NCBI GenBank assembly: GCA_025403435.1
Contig: CM046345.1
Location: forward strand, 744,001-808,000
DNA length: 64,000 nucleotides
Direction: 5' to 3'
Source: Artocarpus heterophyllus
Lineage: Eukaryota; Streptophyta; Magnoliopsida; Rosales; Moraceae
Of the stretch, positions 45,184 through 57,160 are shown piece by piece (the first letter of the stretch is position 1; each line of letters starts with the position of its first letter). The notes below the pieces were generated by a model, which did not search any database, was not told the DNA's origin, and saw only the letters and a program-made list of their open reading frames with translations. Made by a program: the position numbers and the translations under genes.

Positions 45184-45733
45184 TAAAAAAAAAATAAATT
45201 GATGTATCTTTTACATGGAAAAAAAATCTAACATTTGTCAATTATTAAATACTGTGGAATTCTCAAAGTTTTTTATTCCCATGGTTCTTGTGAAAAAAGA
45301 CAATAATACTCGTAAACCCCATTCAGCGACATTCTCCCTCCCATGGAAAAAGTGAACACTTGAAAGACTTCAAGTAGCATACAAAACATACTAAAAACAA
45401 CTATTTTTTGGTAGTAGTTTAAGGATTGGTTTCGAAAATATGGAATTGCCATTTCCAGAGAAGGTCAAGAAGCTATGGGACAACATCACTTCTTTCTCCC
45501 TCGTGGATAACGAGTTCTGGATCCGCTACCTTTTTGGACTCATCTTACTGGCAAGTAGTCAAACATAGATATTTTCACTGATGATTCTTTGATATTTGTT
45601 TAAAAAAAAAAACTAAATTGATATATCTTTTACGTGGAAAAAAAATCTAACATTTGTCAATTATTAAATATTGTGGAATACTCAAAGTTTTTTATTCCCA
45701 TGGTTCTTGTGAAAAAAGACAATAATATTCGTT
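45184..45733. repeat. Direct repeat of about 130 bp flanking an exon-like fragment
   Basis: The copies at 45184-45314 and 45603-45733 differ at only a few positions and share TCTAACATTTGTCAATTATT and TTTTTATTCCCATGGTTC. Between them, ATG at 45440 opens about 40 codons of protein-like composition (LPFPEKVKKLWDN, FWIRYLFGLILL) and ends at TAG 45557-45559. The fragment looks like the first exon of a membrane-protein gene, possibly DUF4220-like, but this identification is weak. Confidence 0.6.
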
Positions 45734-46127
45734 TAGACTATTCAATAACAAGTATAATGCAAAATAAATGATTTTAGACTTTAGAAAACGTACATTTTTA
45801 CATGTTTCCAATGCTTTTCCATTTATTTTGTTGAAATGGTTTTGGTATCGAATTATTAGCAAAAACAAAGCATTCTCGAACACCTTTTCTTTATCACTTA
45901 GCCAACCTCTTTGAAGGGAATCCAATTGCCTTACTACATGAAGTTGGCATCTATTTAATTAGTTTGCCTTAGAGGCGACACTAGCGTGCAAAAGGAAATT
46001 CACAAACAACTTATTTTAGCATGCCTTATGTATGACTCAATAATTTTTCATTTTGATCTCTTTGCACAAATCAACATTTAAACTCTAGTATTGAAATATT
46101 TGGATCTCTTAATTCGAGCCAATCATT

Positions 46128-49100
46128 ATGTCAGCAAACACCGTCAGTGTTGCTGATCGGATCTTTGAGAGGCTGCGTCTTAAATTAGTTGTCCTTGATC
46201 CAGCCGCTGGCCATGTCCACCCTCGTGTAAATGATGAGCTTCGGCAACTTGATTACATGATGTCTGCAATCAAATCTGCGTTTGTTGATAAAGTGGAGAG
46301 CATGTGGACTAATCTGACGTATATCTGTAACATTGATAATTTTCTTTTTGAACACTGCTTGCATTTTCTTGAAGACAGCATGGATGAGTTGTTTTCTGAA
46401 AGTTCTCAGCGGAGAAAGTTCGTCCAGCTATGCAATCTCTGCCGCAGCAACTTTCAAAAGCAGCCTGCTTCAATTCTTCCAAAATGTTATCGAGGGTATT
46501 TTGAAAATGCAGTAGGTCTCCTCAACTTACTAATATCACGCAGCGAAGAACGCTCTATGTCGAGCTCAGAGAGAAATGTGAGATCCTAAAAATAGTTTTC
46601 TGTGAAGAAAATGATTGTAATGTGCCAGTCATTCCTATAATCAGTAAACTAGGAGTTGTAGAATCTAAACTTGCTCAATTTATATATGACGATGAACAGG
46701 TTCAACAAGCGTTTGATTCAACAATACGTGTTTGTGTATTTGACCGCTTTGACGAGAAACAAGTTTCTGTGAGCATCCAGAACATTAGAGATAATTATAT
46801 GATCTTAGAGGGATTAAATTCAATCGATGAACTGGAGGATTGTCTGAAAAAAGAAACAACAGGGAAAAGGTTTGTGCTTGCACTAGAAGACCTGAGGAGT
46901 GTGGAAGATGAAAACCATTGGCATTGCTTAAAAGGATTGTCAAGGACAGGTGAAAGGGGCAGTGAAGTAATAATCATTACAAGTGATGAAGGGTGCCTGC
47001 CTAGAAAGTGGGCACGAAGCCTCCATTTCGCTCGGATTCTTATTCAGGTTTAGTGAAGTTCAATCCATTAGCCAATTCTGTGAAGAAACAAAAACTCCCA
47101 AGCACGTCATCTCAAAATGGTTGGCATCTATTCTCTCCAAAACTGACGATAAGGCCTTGAAGGTGACTTTCATAAACACAATGGTAGATATATTGCAGTT
47201 CAATTATGCGGAAGATTTTTGGAAGAGCTGGAATTCTGAGGGTACACATAATGATGATCGGTTAGATGAAATTGAAATTGATCTTTCACTCTTTCAAAGC
47301 TATATTAAGCTTCCTTTGCTTTTGAAACATTGTTTTGAGTACTGCAGACTGTTTCCAAAAGATTATGAGTTCAATGTGCAAACACTAATAAATCTTTGGA
47401 TGGCCCAAGGATTTCTTAAATTGTTACATTCAAGCCAATGCCGAGAGGATGTAGGGCGCAAGTATTTTACGGATCTACTTGAAAGAGGATTTTTCCAAAA
47501 AGTTGATGGTCAATCAGATCACATTTTGGACAATGTTGTAACAAGATGCAAAATAAATTGTACTACGTACAATCTCTTAATCATTATAGGTGGAATTAGA
47601 TACATCATGTTGCACCAAGGTGATAGAGATTATACGGTTAATTGCTCCATAATGCATCACGTGTCATTTAATTTTCATTTACATTCACCACGACAAATTC
47701 CAAAAAGCATGGAGTATGATTTTGTAAGATCGATTCTTTTACCTTGTCAATCACTCTTGAAATATGAACAAGGGACGATTGATGCAGAAAAGATTTTGCG
47801 TATTGTTGCACCTCATCAATCTTGGTGGAACTATGGTGAAACAGGATCGGTTAGTGATGCAATCATTTCAACATTTCACTCTTTACGTGCATTGGATCTG
47901 CATGATTTGGGGATTAAGGTAGTGCCTTATTACATTGGAAATTTGATGCATCTAAGATACCTTGATCTTTCGAAAAATGCATATATCAAGTTCCTTCCTG
48001 CTTCTATCACCAAGCTTGTGTATCTGCAGACACTGAAACTCTCCCATTGCATTGAACTTAAAGTATTGTCAAAGAACACTAAGAATCTGGTCAATCTAGG
48101 AAGTCTAGAGAGTGACGGATGCTATAACATGACTGACATGCCTTGTGGGTTTGGTCAGCTTACTAATCATTGCGTCTTACCGCAGTTTGTAGTGAGCAAG
48201 GATGTCAAGGACTCCAGTTCTATATATGGGAAGGTGGCGGTCTAAACAAACGAGAAAATCTAAACAACCTGAGGGGAGAGCTTCAAATTAGGAACTTGAT
48301 GACTCAGAAAGATGCCAAGGCTGCTGTTTTGGGAGCAAAACAAGATCTTCAAGTCTTATCACTAGATTGGGGTATTGGAAAAATAAGATGTACTGAAGAT
48401 GACTACGAAAGGCAATGGGAAGATCTCGAGCCGCACTTGGATCTCAAAGGATTGACATTACATGTTTATGGGGGTAGCAAGTTATCATCTTGGCTTCACC
48501 CACAAAGGAATCTGGCCAAACTTTTGTTGCGAAAGTGTTGGAAGTGTGAATATCTACCACCATTGGATCAGTTTCCTTCTCTTAGAGTTTTGATACTGGA
48601 TGAGATGGCTAATTTGCAGTTCATCAACATGGAGGAAAATCTTACAGCAGGCAGACCATTTTTTCTGGAGCTTCAAGAACTCCAACTAGCAGAATTGCCT
48701 CTGCTGAAAGGATGGAGAAAATTAGGTGGAGCCTTCAATTACAATAATCAAGATTTTCCTTCATTTCCTCGCCTCTCTAAATTATCCATCCAGGATTGTC
48801 CCAAACTTCGTCTCATGCCACTTTTCCCAATGGTCAAAGATCTCGTGCTAGACACAACTAGGTGGATCCCTTTTCAAGAGACAATGAAGAACACAGTAGG
48901 TGATCTCCAATTGATGAACTTGAGTCTCATTGGCATTCGAGATTTTAACAAAGGCTAGGCCATTGAGTTCTACATCCAGAACACATTGAGAAGCCTGCAT
49001 CTTCTGAGATTAGATTTCATTTCGGATCTTGAAGAAATGTTTGAGATGTTTCAACATGCCACCAATCTACGAGAGCTTTGGATTTTTCGCAGCAGCATTG

Positions 49101-49132
49101 ATTCCATTCCAAAGTGGATCGGAGATATCAAG
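46128..49132 (+). pseudogene. CC-NB-LRR pseudogene, 3' end cut off by Copia insertion
   Basis: A paralogue of the NLR at 23697-26888, collinear with it from MSANTVSVADRIFERL to IPKWIGDIK. It is broken by a 1-nt loss near 46566, a frame change near 46995-47050, a 1-nt loss near 48230 and an in-frame TAG at 48956. It ends at 49132 where the Copia LTR starts, so the last LRRs are missing from the window. The P-loop position reads SKLGVVESKLAQF, so the loss of the GK pair is shared with the intact copy and predates their split. RNBS-D (HCFEYCRLFPKDYE) is kept. It lies on the opposite strand from the other NLR copies and on the other side of TOP2. Confidence 0.9.
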
Positions 49133-51112
49133 TGTTAGCATGTGTGTGCCCATAAACAAATGAGATGTATTTTTTTTGCTGATTATTAATGTAATTTGAG
49201 AATTTTTTTTAATATTATTTTTGCATGCATGTTTTAGATGCTTCATAAACATCAAAAAATCCCAAATTGTTTTTTTTTTTAATGTGACTTTAAATATTGT
49301 ATATAAGTATTATATATAGGAGGATAATATTTAAAGTGAAATAATCAAAATAAGTCCGTGATTAAAAATTAAAGTTGGGATCTTTAATTTATAATCACTA
49401 ACGCGGTTCATTACATTCTGAATGAAACGATCTTATCTGGATTGTTAATAATGAGATTATTGGAATGAAAGCGTTTTATATAATTTGATTATATAGGATT
49501 GGAACACAATTAATTATGAATCTCTAATAAATTCCGTTAAAGAGCATTCAATATTAATCAATGATGGTCATATATGAATCGATCCTAATTCTGAGTAATT
49601 AATAGACTCCTATTTATAGTGTTATATTTTTTGACATGTCAGGTAATGACACAAATGTATAGTGTCAAATTCTTGATATTGGAAATATAATAATATAAAT
49701 AGCCGGGAATATTAACATACAAGATGAAATCCATTCCTTCGTAAAAAAGTCAGATGGACGGTCCTCATAAGTGTTGATTCAGGGCTTGAATAATAAGAGC
49801 GCTTAATTTATGATTGGATCATAAATATATATTATTCATTAGAGAATCAATGGTACTTATAGATAAAGACATAATTAAAGAGGTTAACATAAATTTTATA
49901 GCTTTAATTATGGACCGTTTATAGAGGATTGATTTATATGTAGTGACTGTATCAATGGACAAATTCAAATCCTTGAATATAATTAATTTTATAATTTTAA
50001 GAGTGTAATTTCAAATTTTTAGTGGAGTAATTTAGAATTAATAATTTTGATATATTAATTAAGGTGTTAATTAATTGTCAAAATTATTGGAGTTTAAATT
50101 ATAATGTCTAGAGTTCCTCTCAATGGCTCCATTAAAATTATGTGAACTATATTTTATGTTGGGTTCAATTTATTTGGAATTGAGAATTCTAAATTAATAT
50201 TCACACGGAAATTAATTAGATTAATTATATTTTAAATAATATGATTATTTAAAATAAATTTAAAATTTTTTTAAAATTGAAATTATACAATGTGGTTAGG
50301 ACCACATTATAATAATGTTCCATAGAGAAGGTCTTTATGGTAATTTAAATTTTTGACACATGTTTAAAAAGGGAGATAAATAAATAAATAAATAAAAGGG
50401 AAAGGATATGGTTAACGTGTGGGAGAGATTTTCTCTTTCCGATATCTTATCTCAAACCCACTTCTTGAAAGGAAGTGGGTGTTGCCCACACCATATCCCA
50501 CATTATGTGGGATGTTATCCCTTTAATTTATTTCTTTTATTAAAAAAAAAAAAAAGGAAGGAAGCAACCAATGTCCACTTCCATTGGAAGCGGCGTTGGT
50601 TGCATATGAAAAGTATATATCCCATATATTATGGGATATATAATATATTATGATTAATTAATTATTAGAAATATAAAAAAAGTTTTTGTTAAGAGGATAT
50701 TTAAGAAGAGTTGGTTCAAAATAAGAGACAATTCTTTTTATTTTTTTTTTCTTGAAGAGAGTCCTTTTTTTTTCACTTTGCCTCATGTGTTGAGAATGCA
50801 AAGTGACTTAAAAAATTAAGATTGTGTGATCAAACCCAAAATTAGAAACGTCCACTCGTTTCAGTTCATCATAATTTGGAGAACATTGAGAAAGACTCGT
50901 GGTGTTTCTAAGGATTCAGAATTTTCTAAAAGACTTGAAGCAATTGAAGAGAATTGTTCTTCTTCATATTACGGTATGTTTTATATTCTCTTATTCCTAT
51001 ATTGCATTAAATTAATAATGGGTATAGATCATTGAAAAATTTTAAAATATATGATTTGATCTTTACCATGCTTCCGATAAAATTTTCTAAAATCTGGTTT
51101 GGAAAACCAACA
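49133..51112 (+). repeat. 5' LTR of Copia element, 1,980 bp
   Basis: Start and end were set by the break in NLR homology on the left and the PBS on the right. Palindromic stretches lie near 50455-50520 (CCCACTTCTTGAAAGGAAGTGGG) and 50617-50645 (TATATCCCATATATTATGGGATATATA). About 2 kb is long for a Copia LTR. Confidence 0.8.
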
Positions 51113-51114
51113 AT

Positions 51115-51126
51115 TGGTATCAGAGC
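51115..51126 (+). other. Primer-binding site of Copia element
   Basis: TGGTATCAGAGC begins two bases after the LTR end. It is complementary to the 3' end of initiator-Met tRNA. Confidence 0.9.
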
Positions 51127-51588
51127 GGCCTATACCCCATATTCATTTAATGTATGATAATATTATGGTAGGCACTTTATGCATCTTGTTGTATGAATTT
51201 TTTTTCATGTGATGAATGTTTGTGCAAATGGATTAGTCGTAAATTTTTCTGGTTCCATGGAATTAGATTTTTATATTATTTTTTTCTTTTGATTAGATCA
51301 ATTGTAATTAATAGGTTCCATCATGTAATTTTGATTAGATCTATGTATATAAGAATATATTGTATTTTTATTGAAGAAGAGTTCTTCACATTAAAAAAAA
51401 AAATTTAGGGCCACCGGAGATCGTACGAACGGTCGGCACGACGCCGGCTACGGCAATCGAACGGTAGCTGGTAAGGCCTAGGTTGACTGTCAACCCAAGC
51501 GGCTACCAGCCGCCAACTGCTAGGGTCTAGAAACCCTAGTAGCAGCCCAGGCCCATCTAACAGCACTAGGTAGGCCTATTCATTTATA

Positions 51589-51624
<36 letters not shown>

Positions 51625-52954
51625 AATAAATAAATAAATAAAATAAAAGGGGAAGCTGGGCCGCGGGCTAGCTACACGGCTAGGCTTGTCTAGCCTTGAC
51701 CCGCGTTTGGCCTTGGCTGGACAGTGCCCAGAGGATTACTTCGCTGCCTCAGAAGGGTGACCAACTCGAAAATATTTTTTTTTTTTTGGATTTTTGAAAT
51801 CCAATTTTTTTTAATTGAATTTGAGAATTCAAGATGTTTACTACCCAAAATCGAAGATGGAGAATTACAAGAAGACTTGAAGATGCAGAAATTCAAGAAG
51901 ACTTTTTTTGCAATTTTATTGCATTTTTTTTGGGTTGTAATAAATAGGTCCATGGAACCCGGCCAAGTTTTTCCATTTCGCGTGTTTAATTTTTTTTATT
52001 ATTATTATATTGATGATAATAATTATATGACCATGCATATAACATGTCATATAGATAGAAAAGTGCCTACCTATTTATGTATGTCATGCATTCATATGCA
52101 TTTGAATTTTATTTTCTAAAATGGTTTTAGTAAATAATAAGTTAAAATATCATGCCACAAATTTAATGAGATTAAATTTGCAAATTAATTAACCAAATGC
52201 ATTTGTAATACATAGGGGATCAAATGTGAAATTCTAAATTTAATTGTTAAATTTTGAGATGTCACAACTGATTTATTTTTTAATTTTAAATTGTTTAAAA
52301 TTATAAAAGAGACTTAGTAAATTTAAAATGTTTAAATTAACTAAGGTTTATAAAACATGAGTAGTTTTATAAATTAAATACACCTTAATTGCAAAATAAT
52401 GAGTGGGAGCGGGATATATGACAATATAAACCCTTGGTCTCCATCGTTGGTACAACACCGTGAGTTTTTTAGTAGAGCCTAGAGACGTTTTGATTCTGTC
52501 CTCCCTATGGAAGGTGCCTATTAATAGCGATAACAAGGTTGTCTTCCATTAGATAAGATTTTTTGATGTATTTTACAATTGACCTACCCTACGGTGGCAA
52601 TTTTTAAGTTAAGTCTAAAAGATCTAAAACGGTGGGTTACACTCATAAAGAATTAATTAAACTAGTTAATTATTTTCTTGACCAAAATAAAGGAAATTAA
52701 TAGATATTAAAAATATGAGATATTTTTGAAAAATATCTATTAATTGAGAAAGTCTCATTTTAATTAACAGCTATTTGACCTACCCTATGGCGTCACTTAG
52801 TTGTGGTGATTAAAATTCCTCATGCTTTGTAAAGTTAACATGTTTTGTGTATTTAACATGTGCATTCGTGCATCATATTTACTTTGCCTTAAATGACTTG
52901 TGATGTTTATGCAATAATTTATTGAAAATATTTTTCATTTAATTTTCAACAAAA
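51127..52954 (+). other. Long Copia leader with GC-rich island
   Basis: 1.8 kb without a gene between the PBS and gag. At about 51410-51570 a GC-rich block contrasts with the AT-rich surroundings and contains partly self-complementary CGGCTACCAGCCG-type segments. A run of (AAT)n then (AAAT)n follows at about 51586-51640. Confidence 0.6.
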
Positions 52955-54022
52955 ATGTCAAACCCTATTTTCTCACTTCTCGCCTCACAAGTGTTGACTG
53001 GTGATAACTTTGTCAAATGGAAAAGCAACATGAACATCCTTCTCATGTGCGATAACTATCATTTTGTCCTTAAGGAGGATTGTCCTCATGTGCCTCCACG
53101 AATGCTACTAAGGCTGTCTTGGAAGAGTACAACCGTTGGGTGCATGTCAACAACAGGGCCTGTTGCTACTTGTTAGCATCAATGAATGAAGTTATTAGAA
53201 CTCAACATGAGGGCTTTGAAACTGCAAAAGAGATTATGGAATCTCTACAGAGGATGTTTGGATGTCCGTCTAAACAAGCACGTCACACAGCTGTTAAAGC
53301 TGTCATGAATGCTAGCATGAAAAATGGTTCTTCTGTTCGTGAGCATGTCTTGAAAATGGTTCATCATTTGAACGAGGCTGAAATCAATGGTGCAACCATT
53401 GATGAAAACACCCAGGTAGGCATGACTTTGGAGACACTTTCTTCAGATTTTCTCCCATTCAGGACTAATTATCTAATGAACCAAAAGAAAGATAATTTAA
53501 CTGAGCTTCTGAATGAATTGCAAACTTTTGAGTCCCTTATAAGTGATAGGGGTGGCAAGGCAAATGTTGCTGAGGCAAATGCAATTGAGAGAAAGGCTTC
53601 TTCTTCAAAAAAATAATAAGAAGAAAAATCTGGGAAAGAACAAGGGCAACAATAGGATCCAAAAGAAGAAAGGAAAGGCTATTGAGCTTAAGCCCAAGGG
53701 AAAATGTTTCCATTGTAACCAAGACGGCCATTGGACAAGGAATTGTAAGAAGTACCTTAACGAGCTGAAACAAAAGAAAAACCAAGGTAAATTAGATTTA
53801 CTAGTCATGGAAACATGCTTAGCTGAGAATGATTTCTCAAGCTGGATAGTTGATTCAGGAGCATCTAACCATGTTTGTACTTCTTTGCAGAAGCTAGAAA
53901 CGTCCAAGGATCTTGAAGAAGGAACCTTCATGATGAGAGTTGGTAGTGGGGCAAAACTTTCAGCGATGACAATAGGGATAATGCGATTGTTCTTTTCTAA
54001 TAATCAATATTTAGTTGTGAAC
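52955..54022 (+). pseudogene. Copia gag and start of protease, frameshifted and interrupted
   Basis: ATG at 52955 begins MSNPIFSLLASQVLTGDNF, typical of Copia gag (UBN2-type). A 1-nt change near 53098 moves the frame, and a second in the A-run at about 53610-53617 restores it. The nucleocapsid knuckle CFHCNQDGHWTRNC (CX2CX4HX4C) is encoded at about 53705-53746 and the protease active site DSGASNH at about 53854-53874. The frame stops where the Ty3 LTR begins. Gag would package the RNA and the protease process the polyprotein, but this copy cannot make either in full. Confidence 0.88.
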
Positions 54023-56944
54023 TGTAACACCCGCCTATTTTATGTAACGGACCACGTTAAGTTAGTAACGTTGATAAGGAATTTTATTAATAAATTTTGT
54101 TATATGATATGATATGTGATGTGCATGTTACTAACTTTTTATGTCAAGTTTTGTGACAGGTGACGACAGCATGAGATCGTTGTGCTCTAGTGTTTATGTG
54201 AAAATTTTAATGTATGTTTATTTATGATGCAATAATGTATGAATGTTCTATTGTATGGCATTTAAGGATAGTTCGGCAGGCCAAACTTTTAAGATCGATA
54301 GGCCGAACTTGTGGAACTGGCAGGCCGAAGAGGGAAAATCGGCCGGCCGAACACGGCTGACGAGCAGTTAGCAGAAATTTCTCCAAATTTATGGCTGAGT
54401 TAATTACATTAAATGAGTGATTTAATGTGATTAATTGGCATAATAATGGAATAATTTTATCAGTTAAGAAAATAAGGGGTTTGATTTTGTATTGATTGGT
54501 ATTAGTTTAAGTGGTTTCCTATTTTTAGAGGGTAAGTTACGGTAAGGTTAATGATTTGTTTGACTTTCCTTTCTTTCTCTTTCTTTTTCCCACGCCTCTT
54601 GCCTCTTTAAGCAGTTAGAAAATTCTGACTTAATGAATGGAATTGAATTCCCATCAATTATGCTTATTACGTTAAAAATTTTAACGTCTCATTTTTCATT
54701 ATTTTCTCTCCTTCTCACGTTTTTCTCAAAATTTCTGAGACATTTGTTTCTCTCTTCCTCTTCTCTTCTCCACGCATTTCACTTCCTTCTCTCTCAAAAT
54801 TTTCTGCAAGAAAATTGTAAGAAAAGTCTTATTTCGTTGGTTAAAATTCAAGGATTTTGAGAAGATATTTCAAGATAAGAATTTAGTTTTTTTGGTATTT
54901 TTTAAAAGAAATTATTCTCCTCAAATACATCTACAATACCTTCTCTAGGTATTGCATTTTGTCCATGTATGTACTATGTGATGTTTCTTCACGTTTCATG
55001 TCTTTTTGGTATTTTTATGAAAAATGAATATTTCTGTCTTCTACCCTTCACAGTAATGTTACTGTTTAATTTTGATGTATGAAAATGTAATGTTCATTCA
55101 AGGGGTAAATATGATATTTTTCATGAAAGTTGACAAGAATATGCTTCTGTCATGTATGATGAATGTAATTTTGAGTTATGTGAAATTTTATGAGATTATG
55201 TTAAGAAAGCTATTTTAATAATGCTATTTCTGGATTTTTGTTATGAAATGTTATATATATATATATATATATATTTATTTAAATGATTTTATGCATGAAA
55301 ATAAGATGTTTGTATGAATTATTAAATTAAAGTATATGTGTTTTGAATTATTAGAAAACGTTTTTCAAAAAGATTTTCATGTTTATAATGTATGAAATGT
55401 TTTAATGATAATTTTATGATGATGATTATGGGTTATGTATACATGAGTACTATATGAAAGAATGTTATGTGATTGGATATTTCATGATATGTATTAATGT
55501 ATTGCATCTTCAAATGGATAATGGCATGAACACTCAAGGAACGAGCACTACGAGACCGCGGCGTCGTCACCAAATCACGTTAAGGTTAAGTAAGCTAGCC
55601 TTAAGGTAAGTACATTCTCACCTACAACATGACACATGTTTTTACAAGGTTTGATGTTAAGTTCATAATGATATTCATGATGATTTTATGGATATTTTTC
55701 CTTAAGGATTTCTATGAAAGATTTTCATGATTTAAAAATTATGCATGATGATTATGACATGTTTCAAAGTATGAAAATTATGTATATATATATATACATA
55801 TCACGTAATAAGTGTTGCACACCAATGTAATGTAATGATGTTTTATGATGTCATGTTTGGTTTGAGATTAGGTACCCTTCTCCTTTCATGACGGCGCGCC
55901 TATGATGATGTTTATGGTGCAACACTTGGGCCCTTAAGATAAAAATGGAATAAGTTTTAACATGGTCAACGTAATGAAAGATAAGTTTCTATGAAATTGT
56001 GCTTAAGGCACTGTTATGATATGATGACGATGATGATGATGATGTTTATGAAATGTTTTAAATTGTGAGAATTATATGTACTTACTAAGCATTAGCTTAA
56101 TCATGTTTTATGTCATGTTGCAGATAAGGGTAAGAAAATCATGGACTAGGCGGAGGACATGGGAAGGCGTGTGAGCGTTATGCACGATGAATTGTAACTG
56201 GAAGCACGCCAAGAAGAACGCTCTTATGTTTTTTTTAATTAAGTTATATATTTTGAACATATATTTTTATGTTAAGTTTTAAGAATACTTATATTATGGT
56301 TTTATAAGTTATTTTATTATTTCTTTAATGAATTATGAACTTCCGCTATATTTTACGAAAAGTTGGTTTGTTTTAAAATTAAGTTTTCCAAGGAGTTGAT
56401 CTCGGACAGCCTGCCGAACCTTTTGGATGGCCTGCCAAAGTCCAGAAGTTCGGCCTATCGATCACATTTTTCGGTCTGCCGAACATGGATGAGTTTTTGG
56501 TCCGAATTGCAAAGCCTCTATCAGCCTGCCGGTTGAGGGAACTCCGGCCTGCCGATCATGTTCGGCCTACCGAAGTCCCAAGTTTGGCCTGCCGAACTGT
56601 GGGAGTAAATGAGTTTTGAATGATAAGATGATTAAGGAGATTTGATGTGATGTTTTGTTGAGTCCTGATTTTTTCAACTTGATAAACCTATATTATTAAC
56701 TACGTTCATGATTAATTTAAGTATAATTGAATAAATTATAAATAAGGTTATTCTAAACAATGTTAAGTTTTAAAAAAAAAATTGGAGGTATGAATGGATC
56801 CTGGTTATGTATGTTTAAGTACTTTAAAAACAATAGTACCATTTAAGTTTGATATTATTTATATGTTTAAAGTTTAAGCAAGTACGAATGTATGTATGTA
56901 TATATGTAACGACATCTGTGACGTCCGAATTAAGAGGTGTTTCA
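54023..56944 (+). repeat. 5' LTR of Ty3 element, 2,922 bp
   Basis: Starts TGTAACACCCGCC and ends GGTGTTTCA. It holds a cluster of GGCAGGCCGAA-type units at about 54271-54352 (4 units) and a cluster of the reverse form, TTCGGCCTGCCGA, at about 56401-56600 (8 units). A (TA)n tract lies near 55253-55273. Confidence 0.9.
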
Positions 56945-56949
56945 GGCTT

Positions 56950-56961
56950 TGGTATCAGAGC
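56950..56961 (+). other. Primer-binding site of Ty3 element
   Basis: TGGTATCAGAGC starts 5 bases after the LTR end and is complementary to initiator-Met tRNA. Confidence 0.92.
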
Positions 56962-57160
56962 GAATCTTCCGATTACAATTCATATCGCCACACGTCAATC
57001 CAAGTCCTCCAAGTAAGTATGTTATTAAGTTAGATGTATTGATGCCAGTATAATGATAAGATTAAGGTTTGAATGTTTAATGATTAACGACATAGTAGTG
57101 AAAACCTGTCTCATAAATGGAAGATTATTTCTAAGTCCTAATTATTTTAGGAAATTAACG

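Larger units (their letters stand above)
49133..54022 (+). mobile_element. Copia-type LTR retrotransposon, 5' part
   Basis: The LTR at 49133-51112 (TGTTAG...CCAACA) is followed by the PBS TGGTATCAGAGC at 51115-51126, an unusually long leader, a gag with a CCHC knuckle, and a protease motif. The element is cut at 54023 by the Ty3 insertion; the rest of pol and the 3' LTR should lie beyond the window. The insertion point is inside the NLR pseudogene; TCAAG is the candidate 5' target sequence. Confidence 0.88.

Noticed and set aside
51586..51640. AAT/AAAT run considered as a CRISPR-like or satellite array
   Set aside because: It is a simple sequence repeat with no spacers; CRISPR is not expected in a plant genome.
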